A stretch of DNA of 64,000 bases from Saprospiraceae bacterium (GTDB lineage: Bacteria; Bacteroidota; Bacteroidia; Chitinophagales; Saprospiraceae). Shown one piece after another: positions 56,044-63,542 of the stretch (positions within the stretch are counted from its first letter, which is position 1; every line of letters starts with the position of its first letter). A program made the position numbers and the translations under genes. The DNA is taken from positions 1-64,000 of the forward strand of contig JAHDFP010000008.1 of assembly GCA_020628095.1 (NCBI GenBank), read 5' to 3'. The notes below the pieces were generated by a model that worked only from the letters and a program-made list of their open reading frames with translations, did no database searches and had not been told where the DNA came from.

Positions 56044-58187
56044 CTGAAATTGAAATTGTAAAAGCAATTGTAGAGTACTCAATCGACAACAGTCCAGAAA
56101 AGAATGACCTTTTCGAACTGCTTAATCTAAATGAAGAATTCTTTTTTAATGAATTATTCATAAAACGAGATAAAGCACTTAAAAAAATTATTTCTGCAAT
56201 TCGACAACCTGGAAAAATGTGCATAATTAGTGGGGAAAAAGGTTGTGGTAAGACGACAATATCTAAGAAAACAATTAACTCTTTGGACAAAAAAATATTT
56301 AAAATCTATGTAAACTTTAAATCAGAAAACAAGTTTGATACAGAACTTAAGAAGATTAAGAAAATATCGCAAAGTTTCGAAGAGCGAAAAGAACTTTCAT
56401 TCACATATTTTAGAAAACATGTATTAAATCAAATCAAATTGGAACTCACCAAACAAGGAGTTACTGATAACGAAGTTGCTATTTATATTTTTTCGAAGAA
56501 AATTTTGACCGAAAACGTAAACACCAAATTCAGAGAAATAGAGTCTTATTTAGAGTATACTTCTTTTCAGAACTACATAGAGCAAATTGGTTACAAAAAC
56601 GCACTTACTAAATGTTTAAAAGAAGACAGCAATTTAAGATTATTATGGTTAGACTTTATAAGAAGCCTCAATATCCAAGAATATGCTACTTACTTAATTG
56701 ACAAAACGTTATATACCAAATTCGTATGCTTATTTGACAATGTTGACTCAATTGACAGTTTAAAAGATCAATCCAATTTTATTCACTATTGTCAAAAATT
56801 TCAATCCGAATTTAAAAACATATTCAATCTTCTTATTACAATAAGAACCATTAATCCAACTTGGCAAACTATATATGCCGATTATGAAACCTTTTCACAA
56901 GACAATATATTGCTGGATTATTTCGAGTTTATCGATGATTCCTTCTTTACACAACATAATATTTTTCGCAGAAATGACTACTCACCTAAAGAAAGATTCG
57001 ATATACTAGAGATTTTGTCAAAAGAACATCAAGCATTAAGTTTCAAAATCATTGAAAAAAGAATCAGATTATTAGTTAATAATATTAACTTGATTGAACA
57101 AGCATATAATCTATCGAAAAATAAGCTAGATCAAATATTAGATGCGTGCGAGTTAATTTTAGCAAATGAGAGAATTCGAAATTCTCTTACAAATTTGTGC
57201 AACGGAGACAGAAGAACCACTTTATCTAAATTAATTGATTTCATTGAACATTTAGATAAATCTGGATCTCTTCCAATTACTGGCAACTTTAGATTAGAAT
57301 CAGTTTTTAACTCTTGGCTTATTAGAAGTGCAAATATATTTGAGATTCAACCACTCGATATTGTAAAATCATTCGTCCTAGATGATAAAAGAGAAATACT
57401 CCTAAATCACCTCATATTAAATTTAATCAGTAATCTGACAGATTCCTATTCCATTTTTTATCAATATGAAAAGTCTTTGAAAGTAAAAAGTATAGTAGAG
57501 GAACTTTATAATATTGGTATAAACAAAAAAAGAACTCTAAGTGCGTTGTATTCATTACTTGTTAAGGACGATATACCCACAGGACTAATTGAATGCGCTA
57601 ATTACACTAAGATCATAGAACAAAACGCCCTTGAGATGGACGAAATTGTTTGGTTAACTCCAAGAGCAAGAACACTCAAAGGTTATTCAATTTTTACCTT
57701 TAATTTTCTACTTTCTATGCTAATAGAAAACAATTATAAGGTGGAGAAATATGCCATAGATGAACAAGTCGAAGACACTTCATTTCAAGCATTTGCATAT
57801 GTTTTCCACTTCTTATCCGTTTTAGGGCAATCTCATATTCTTACCGTGAAATCGATAATTAAGAATCTATCAAGTAATAATCATGAAAAGTCAAAAAAAG
57901 ATTTGTGTAAAGAATACTTGAATAATTTTGGTTTAAATACTGGAGATGACCCAAGTAAAAACACATTCCTCTTTTTAAATATTATTAGCACACATAAAAA
58001 ATACGTATCAGGTCTAAGAATAAAAAATAAAATAAAACAAGAAGTAAATGCCAATTATGATGCACTAAAAAACATGTTTAACTCCGATATCAAAAATCTC
58101 AAGGAAAATAGACCACACAGTAAAGAAGGCTATTATAGCAAGATTACAATAAAAATAAATAAGGAAACAATTGGTACAAAATGGTAA
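56040..58187 (+). CDS. Large P-loop NTPase of a putative defence cassette
   Basis: 715 residues. Walker A GEKGCGKTT (65-73) in IISGEKGCGKTTISKK, Walker B KFVCLFDNVD (227-236), and a sensor-like LLITIRTINPTW (about 264-275). This arrangement fits KAP/STAND-like AAA+ ATPases. A long helical C-terminal half (300-715) has no domain I can name. Its start overlaps the membrane-protein stop by 4 bases, so the two form a translationally coupled pair. Strongly AT-rich compared with the flanking genes, which is typical of transferred defence genes. No methyltransferase, nuclease or known defence gene is adjacent. Confidence 0.7.
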   Translation: MTEIEIVKAIVEYSIDNSPEKNDLFELLNLNEEFFFNELFIKRDKALKKIISAIRQPGKMCIISGEKGCGKTTISKKTINSLDKKIFKIYVNFKSENKFDTELKKIKKISQSFEERKELSFTYFRKHVLNQIKLELTKQGVTDNEVAIYIFSKKILTENVNTKFREIESYLEYTSFQNYIEQIGYKNALTKCLKEDSNLRLLWLDFIRSLNIQEYATYLIDKTLYTKFVCLFDNVDSIDSLKDQSNFIHYCQKFQSEFKNIFNLLITIRTINPTWQTIYADYETFSQDNILLDYFEFIDDSFFTQHNIFRRNDYSPKERFDILEILSKEHQALSFKIIEKRIRLLVNNINLIEQAYNLSKNKLDQILDACELILANERIRNSLTNLCNGDRRTTLSKLIDFIEHLDKSGSLPITGNFRLESVFNSWLIRSANIFEIQPLDIVKSFVLDDKREILLNHLILNLISNLTDSYSIFYQYEKSLKVKSIVEELYNIGINKKRTLSALYSLLVKDDIPTGLIECANYTKIIEQNALEMDEIVWLTPRARTLKGYSIFTFNFLLSMLIENNYKVEKYAIDEQVEDTSFQAFAYVFHFLSVLGQSHILTVKSIIKNLSSNNHEKSKKDLCKEYLNNFGLNTGDDPSKNTFLFLNIISTHKKYVSGLRIKNKIKQEVNANYDALKNMFNSDIKNLKENRPHSKEGYYSKITIKINKETIGTKW

Positions 58188-58240
58188 ATTCCCTTTGTAT
58201 CCCTTAAATTTCCGAATTAAAATTCTTGCAAAGTTTTCTG

Positions 58241-58684
58241 ATGACTTCAAAACATACTATAAAAACCCTACACCAAGCCTTAAAAAAATTCCGCATAGAA
58301 CATGCACACTATCTCAGTCATACTGGAAAGAATATCTCACCTGAACAAATGGCCTTCTATAATGCGCATGATGTGGCGCATGTCTTATTCGGATGCGATG
58401 TGTCTCTGTATGGAGAGGGAAAGGTAAAGCTGTGGACGATCTTTGGGACGACTCTGGGGTTTTGGAATCATATAATGGCGTATCGCCAAGTCGGTGCTTT
58501 GCAATTATCTAAGCGATACGGAGTAGGTGATGTCCTACGAAATATATTTCCCTTACTACTTGCAATTCCCATTATTATCATCAGAGCAAAGCAAATGAAA
58601 AAATGCTGGCCCTGGTCGGATTATGAGAGATACATGGATATGAGTCTTGATGATATCAGGAGAGAATACAATATCGTTGTATAA
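58241..58684 (+). CDS. Coq4-like protein with HDxxHx11E metal-binding motif
   Basis: 147 residues from the ATG at 58241; a TTG 15 bases upstream is less likely. It contains His43-Asp44-Val-Ala-His47, eleven residues, then Glu59 (HDVAHVLFGCD...GE), exactly the HDxxHx11E signature of the Coq4 ubiquinone-biosynthesis family. A hydrophobic segment LRNIFPLLLAIPIIIIRA near 103-120 suggests membrane association. Most Bacteroidota use menaquinone, so the substrate is unclear. Not obviously part of the defence cassette: GC rises again at this gene. Confidence 0.7.
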   Translation: MTSKHTIKTLHQALKKFRIEHAHYLSHTGKNISPEQMAFYNAHDVAHVLFGCDVSLYGEGKVKLWTIFGTTLGFWNHIMAYRQVGALQLSKRYGVGDVLRNIFPLLLAIPIIIIRAKQMKKCWPWSDYERYMDMSLDDIRREYNIVV

Positions 58685-58694
58685 CCTACCCTAC

Positions 58695-59234
58695 TCACTC
58701 AAACCTAATCCAATCCACCTCCAATGTAAAGTCACTTGCCTTCTTGCTCATGGTAATAAAATTCATCTGGATGATTTGTGAGAGTGTGGACTCGGATAAC
58801 TTGTTACCCGTTTTTCGTCCGATCTTATATTGTGCAAATTCGGTTAGCTCAAATTCGAACACTTGCCATTCTTCAGTGGGAGAAAAGAGGGCTTTGTAGT
58901 TGGGGAGATACCATTGTGGTTCTTTGACAAGGGAGAAAGCGATCTGTTGTCCACCACCACGACAACGAATCTTGACGGTGGTGTATGCGCTGAGATCGTA
59001 ATCACCATAGGGACTTCTGATAGAGGCAAATCCTCCATTGTTTTCCAGCGACACTTTCCCCTCGAATAAGAGACTGTTATCATCCAGCATCGCCGCACTG
59101 GTCGATAGTCCGCCCATCACGCCATCATTGACGATACGCCAGTCATAGCCCGTTTCGTTATTTTGACCAAAATTAATCTCCATAGGATCAGTGGCACCGA
59201 GTGTAAGCATCAGAAAAACCATATATTTCATCAC
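58695..59234 (-). CDS. CIA30 family (NDUFAF1-like) exported protein
   Basis: 179 residues. WRIVNDGVMGGLSTSAAMLDDNSLLFEGKVSLENNGGFASIR (about 31-73) and YDLSAYTTVKIRCRGGGQQIAFSLV are classic CIA30/jelly-roll motifs. Short N-terminal hydrophobic stretch (MMKYMVFLMLTLGA) is probably a signal peptide. In eukaryotes CIA30 proteins aid assembly of respiratory complex I; in bacteria the role is unproven. Convergent with the Coq4-like gene, 10 bases between stops. Confidence 0.85.
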   Translation of the reverse strand: MMKYMVFLMLTLGATDPMEINFGQNNETGYDWRIVNDGVMGGLSTSAAMLDDNSLLFEGKVSLENNGGFASIRSPYGDYDLSAYTTVKIRCRGGGQQIAFSLVKEPQWYLPNYKALFSPTEEWQVFEFELTEFAQYKIGRKTGNKLSESTLSQIIQMNFITMSKKASDFTLEVDWIRFE

Positions 59235-59354
59235 AGATTTTTTAGTTAAACCAGTATGAGAAAGTATTGTTTAGTAATTTGCACAGATAGACACTGGATG
59301 CAAGATAAAAATCAGCACCATCCACATATTACTGACAATCACAACCCTTATCCA

Positions 59355-60347
59355 ATGACATCATTCCACAACTACATACTCATCATCACATTATCTCTTG
59401 CTATGGCGACCGCGACGACTGCTCAGACAGAACCAGACATATATAAGGAGGCCAGTGCCACGTACCAAAAGCATTATAATGCCAAAGCCTACACGGAGGT
59501 ATTCAATATGTTCGATGAGAGTATGAAAGAGTTTTTGCCCTTGGCAGAGACAGAAAAATTTCTGTCTGGCGTACAAACTCAGATTGGCCCAATAAAGACC
59601 ATGGAATTTTCTGGTGTCGATAATCGGGGCTTCGCACTCTATAAGACGACCTTTAGTAATGGGATGGTACTCGGCACTAATCTCGCGCTCAGCACTGACT
59701 CTAAGATCATCGGCCTCGCTATCAATCCATGGACAGACATGAAAGCTGCTGGACCTATGCGCAGTCAGACGCCTATGGCCTTACCGTTCGGCGAAGAATG
59801 GACCGTAATATGGGGTGGTGATCTCAGAGAAGACAATCATCACCATGATAACCCTGCTCAGAAATATGCCATCGATGCAGTCATCACAGACGAGAATGGA
59901 ATTTCTTATAAAGGACAAGGATTTGATAACGAAGATTACTATTGCTTCGGTAAGCCACTGATGGCGCCTTGCGCGGGTGAAGTCGTCACCGTCGTAGATG
60001 GCATCCCTGATAACAGACCTGGCCGAATGAATCCGTATTTTGTCCCAGGCAATACTGTCGTCATCAAAACGGCGAATAATGAGTATCTCTATTTTGCTCA
60101 TTTCAAAAAACACTCCATCGTGGTCAAAGAAGGCCAGCAAGTCGAGAAAGGTACCCTACTCGGTCTATGCGGCAACTCTGGTAATTCGAGTGAGGCGCAT
60201 CTGCACTTCCATATCCAGGACGCCCAGCAAATGCACGAAGCCACAGCCGTCAAAGGTTTTTTCTCAGACATCATCGTCAATGGTGATAAGGTGGAGGAGC
60301 ACGCTCCTGTGAGGAATGATAAGGTGAGGAATGGGGGTGGTTTTTAG
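59355..60347 (+). CDS. M23 family metallopeptidase with DUF3887-like domain
   Basis: From the ATG at 59355 the protein is 330 residues and has a signal peptide (MTSFHNYILIITLSLAMATATTAQ) at the N terminus; an upstream ATG at 59256 would add 33 His/Pro-rich residues ahead of it. The N-terminal domain (about 30-115: YKEASATYQKHYNAKAYTEVFNMFDESMKEFLP) looks like DUF3887. The M23 domain (about 205-310) has the gluzincin-type core NTVVIKTANNEYLYFAHF, GLCGNSGNSSEAHLHFHIQD, with zinc-binding HLHFH. Likely a peptidoglycan endopeptidase in the periplasm. A G-rich telomere-like repeat lies just after its stop. Confidence 0.88.
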   Translation: MTSFHNYILIITLSLAMATATTAQTEPDIYKEASATYQKHYNAKAYTEVFNMFDESMKEFLPLAETEKFLSGVQTQIGPIKTMEFSGVDNRGFALYKTTFSNGMVLGTNLALSTDSKIIGLAINPWTDMKAAGPMRSQTPMALPFGEEWTVIWGGDLREDNHHHDNPAQKYAIDAVITDENGISYKGQGFDNEDYYCFGKPLMAPCAGEVVTVVDGIPDNRPGRMNPYFVPGNTVVIKTANNEYLYFAHFKKHSIVVKEGQQVEKGTLLGLCGNSGNSSEAHLHFHIQDAQQMHEATAVKGFFSDIIVNGDKVEEHAPVRNDKVRNGGGF

Positions 60348-60362
60348 TGAATTTGGTTTTGA

Positions 60363-60421
60363 GGGGTTGAGGAATTGAGGTTTTGAGGGTTTAAGGGGTT
60401 AAGGGGTTAAGGGGTTAAGGG
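60363..60421 (+). repeat. G-rich tandem repeat, potential G-quadruplex
   Basis: Runs GGG (60387-60389), GGGG (60395-60398, 60403-60406, 60411-60414) and GGG (60419-60421) spaced by TTAA form a 8-base tandem repeat GGGGTTAA, preceded by a degenerate GAGGGGTTGAGG region. Such spacing is compatible with an intramolecular G-quadruplex on the coding strand, 40 to 75 bases after the M23 stop. Confidence 0.75.
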
Positions 60422-60559
60422 AATTTTGAGTTTGTCTAAAAACTTTCGGTTTAGGATTTTCTCTTTGCGGTTTGAACAGACAATCAGGATCATTCCAATT
60501 TATGGTTGATATCGCTTTTACATTAAGATTGCGTAATTTTCAATACAAAATTTACCACT

Positions 60560-60931
60560 ATGCAATTAGGATGTTTTTCTGTTAGTCTCAGTGTCAAGGA
60601 CATTCATGCGTCTAAGGCTTTTTACGAAAAATTAGGATTCACGGTCTATGCTGGAGAAATCGAAAAAAACTACCTCATCATGAAAAATGGTAGCACCAAT
60701 ATTGGATTGTTCCAGGGTATGTTCGAGGGGAATATAATGACCTTTAATCCAGGCTGGGATAATGATGCCAAACCTACAGATTCTTTCACCGATGTGCGCG
60801 ACATACAGAAATCTCTCAAGGCGCAAGGTGTCACTTTTTCTTCGGAAGCGGACTCTACGACCTCTGGACCCGCCAGTTGTACATTCACTGATCCTGATGG
60901 CAATGTGATTTTATTGGATCAGCATCGGTGA
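60560..60931 (+). CDS. VOC (glyoxalase/dioxygenase-fold) family protein
   Basis: 123 residues, the standard size of a single VOC domain. LGCFSVSLSVKDIHASKAFYEKLGFTVY (about 3-30), GLFQGMFEGNIMTFNPGW, and TFTDPDGNVILLDQH at the end are typical. Metal ligands are not evident beyond possible Glu and His positions. Substrate cannot be inferred. It is monocistronic and lies between the G-rich repeat and the repeat array. Confidence 0.87.
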   Translation: MQLGCFSVSLSVKDIHASKAFYEKLGFTVYAGEIEKNYLIMKNGSTNIGLFQGMFEGNIMTFNPGWDNDAKPTDSFTDVRDIQKSLKAQGVTFSSEADSTTSGPASCTFTDPDGNVILLDQHR

Positions 60932-60956
60932 GTTTATACGGACCTGCCACTCTTAA

Positions 60957-62048
60957 TTTTTCATTTTGAGCTTGTCGAAAAATCCTAAGTCCGTGTGAAC
61001 CGAAATATGAAGATCTCCACAAGGTCGAGATGAAAAAGAAATTCATAATACTAATAAAAAGAAACTAAGCCACATCGTATCCAGTGGGCCGAGGGAGCGG
61101 CACAGTGCTGAGCCTAAGAGACGGCAAGATTCCTGCCTACCTAACGATAAGTCAGACAGGAAATGCTTGGACAACTAAATCGCTTAACCTACTTCTTCGA
61201 CCTCCCGCTTCCAATCTTTTTTTCATTTTGAGCTTGTCGAAAAATCCTAAGTCAGCGAGAACAGAAATCTGAAGATCTCCCCACAAGGTCGAGATGAAAA
61301 AGAAATTCATAATACTAATAAGCGAAGCCACGTCGTTTCCAGTGGGCCGAGGGAGCGCTCAGCGCTGAGCCAAGGAGACGACAAGATTCCTACCTAGCTG
61401 ACAGTAAGTCAGGCAGGAAATTCTTGGACAACTAAATCGCTTCACCTACTTCTTCGACCTCCCGCTTTCAATCTTTTTTCATTTTGAGCTTGTCGAAAAA
61501 TCCTAAGTCATTGTGACCAGAAATCCGAAGATCTCTCCACAAGGTCGAGATGAAAAGCATATATACATGCTTAAAAAGAGGCCGAGCCTGTCGAATGTTG
61601 GTGGGTGGCGGGTGCGGCACAGTGCTTTGCGTAGGATCAGACAGGAAATGCTTGGACAACTAAATCGCTTCACCCACTTCTTCGACCTCCCGCTTTCAAT
61701 CTTTTTTCATTTTGAGCTTGTCGAAAAATCTTAAGTCAGTGTGAACAGAAATCTGAAGATCTCTCCGCAAGGTCGAGATGAAAAAGTAATGTATAATACT
61801 AATAAAAAGAAACTAAGCCACATCGTATCCAGTGGGCGGAGGGAGCGGCACAGTGCTGAGCCTAAGAGACGACAGGATTCCTACCTAACTGACGATAAGT
61901 CAGGCAGGAAATGCTTGGACAACTAAATGGCTTCACCTACTTCTTCGACCTCCCACTTTCAATCTTTTTTCATTTTGAGCTTGTCGAAAAATCCTCAGTT
62001 AGCGTGAACAGAAGTCCGAGGATCTCCCCACAAGGTCGAGATGAAAAA
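60957..62048 (-). repeat. Tandem array of five family A palindromes alternating with B/C modules
   Basis: Family A copies 8-12 lie at 60957-61037, 61217-61301, 61474-61556, 61702-61785 and 61965-62048, spaced 228 to 263 bases apart. All are in the orientation opposite to copies 1-6. The modules between them combine the B hairpin core (CCAGTGGGC, GAGGGAGCGGCACAGTGCTG, GAGACGGCAAGATT), a nested CCTGCC-type palindrome (61132-61160, 61389-61417, 61880-61908) and the family C tail AAATGCTTGGACAACTAAAT. The third module is shorter because the palindrome is truncated (about 61633-61648). This is not a CRISPR: units are long and there are no unique spacers. Confidence 0.85.
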
Positions 62049-62071
62049 GAAATTCTTTAGGAACAAAAAAA

Positions 62072-62362
62072 TTACCTGATAACCACCTTATCCACCTGAC
62101 AATATTCCAGCACCTTATTCATTTTGGTGATGATGCTTTCTTTGGTGAGGAGGAGTTCTTGTTTGAGAGGGGCGGAGGAGATGTATAGGGTGAGGGTGCC
62201 GTTTTGGTATTGGACACGGGTGGTGTAGCTGGAGATCATTTCTCCCATCGTATCGCGAAAAATTTGTTCTACATTATAAGACTGGTACTTACGGGATAAT
62301 CGGGACTTATTGCGTAACACATTAGTCAGGAGGTCTTTGATATTTTTTTCTTCTTGGCTCAC
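62072..62362 (-). CDS. DUF721 family protein (DciA-like)
   Basis: 96 residues from GTG at 62360-62362; the start codon overlaps the recF stop by one base. The KH-like DUF721 core is EQIFRDTMGEMISSYTTRVQYQNGTLTLYISSAPLKQELLLTKESIITKMN. In many bacteria such proteins (DciA) help load the replicative helicase; Bacteroidota homologues are typically beside recF, as here. The family is clear; the precise role is inferred. Confidence 0.88.
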   Translation of the reverse strand: MSQEEKNIKDLLTNVLRNKSRLSRKYQSYNVEQIFRDTMGEMISSYTTRVQYQNGTLTLYISSAPLKQELLLTKESIITKMNKVLEYCQVDKVVIR

Positions 62363-63468
62363 TAGGTTATGGTACCGTTATCTACTTTGAGAGTTTTATA
62401 ATTTATATTGAGATCGGATAGCTGGTCTGTGACGCGCTTATCCTCCGTATCAGTAATGAATACCTGCGCCCCGATCTGATGATGACAAATATCCAAAAAC
62501 TGATACACGCGCTGAGAATCCAACTTATCAAATATATCATCTAATAATAAAATGGGAATTTTCTGCGCATCGTTCCTTACCCAGACTAATTGTGCCAATT
62601 TTATTGCGATGATACTGGACTTGAGTTGGCCCTGCGAGGCATATTTCTTGATGGGTTTGCCATCTAGCATGATGGTCATATCGTCCTTATGGATGCCCGC
62701 ATTGGATTTGCCAGAGGCGAGATCCAGATTTTTATGTGTCGCAATGAGTTGTGACCATGACTGCTCTGAGAGTTGCGACTGATACGCGATGGAGACACTT
62801 TCGTTACCACCTGAGAGTTTCAGATACAGATCATTGACGATAGGGATACTGGCCTCCAGATAATGCTTTCTTTTATTATATAGATAAGTCGCTGGCTCTT
62901 CCATCTTGACAGATAGCGCCTCCAGCAGTATCTGATCTACCCTCCCCGTCTCACGATGAGATTTGAGGACGGCATTACGTTGCTTGAGCAATCGGTTATA
63001 GAGTAATAAGGACTTGAGGTAGGTCTTATCGACTTTGGAGAGTGTCTTATCCATCAGTCGCCGTCGCTCCACGGCACTTTCCAGTATAATCAGGATATCC
63101 TTGGGTGCAATCATAAATGCTGGAAACCTACCCAGATGCTCAGAGACGCTTTTCATCTTCTTATCATCGACAGTTATCTTCTTAGTCGCCTCCAGCGAAG
63201 AACTCACCTGCACCTCATATCTGGACTCGGCACATAGGAGACCACATCTGAGATGAAAGAATCCTGTCTCGTGTCTGTATAGAAATTGGTCTTTATAAGA
63301 AAAATAACTCTTGCCGTTACATAGATAATAGATGGCGTCGATAAGAGAGGTCTTGCCAGCTCCATTTATACCCGTTATCACGTTACATTGGGAGTCAAAT
63401 AAGCATTTTGCTTGACTGTAATTCCTATAATTAGACACATTTAGGCTTTCTATGCTTATTCGTTGCAA
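62362..63468 (-). CDS. recF: DNA replication and repair protein RecF
   Basis: 368 residues, SMC/RecN-like ATPase that loads RecA at single-strand gaps. Walker A GINGAGKTS (33-41), signature YASQGQLKSSIIAIKLAQL near 270-288, and Walker B ILLLDDIFDKLD near 303-314. Minus strand, translationally coupled to the DUF721 gene. It diverges from pdhA across 74 bases. dnaA, dnaN and gyrB, which often lie near recF elsewhere, are not present here. Confidence 0.96.
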   Translation of the reverse strand: MQRISIESLNVSNYRNYSQAKCLFDSQCNVITGINGAGKTSLIDAIYYLCNGKSYFSYKDQFLYRHETGFFHLRCGLLCAESRYEVQVSSSLEATKKITVDDKKMKSVSEHLGRFPAFMIAPKDILIILESAVERRRLMDKTLSKVDKTYLKSLLLYNRLLKQRNAVLKSHRETGRVDQILLEALSVKMEEPATYLYNKRKHYLEASIPIVNDLYLKLSGGNESVSIAYQSQLSEQSWSQLIATHKNLDLASGKSNAGIHKDDMTIMLDGKPIKKYASQGQLKSSIIAIKLAQLVWVRNDAQKIPILLLDDIFDKLDSQRVYQFLDICHHQIGAQVFITDTEDKRVTDQLSDLNINYKTLKVDNGTIT

Positions 63469-63481
63469 AAAATTACTTTTC

Positions 63482-63516
63482 TTTGAAAGAGAGTGCGAAA
63501 GTTAGAACAATATTTG
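63482..63516 (+). promoter_or_regulatory. Probable promoter of the pdhA gene
   Basis: TTTG at 63482-63485 and AATATTTG at 63509-63516, with 23 bases between, resemble the Bacteroidota TTTG ... TAnnTTTG promoter (one mismatch in the -7 box). The pdhA start lies 27 bases downstream. Confidence 0.45.
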
Positions 63517-63542
63517 CATCATTTACATTTAAAAACTGAGAC

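Noticed and set aside
61084-61926. Several short ORFs within the tandem array
   Set aside because: All are translations of the repeat units and break at unit boundaries; no conserved reading frame.
60957-62048. CRISPR array
   Set aside because: Units are 230-260 bp with long, related modules between the palindromes rather than 30-bp repeats with unique spacers, and no cas gene is present.
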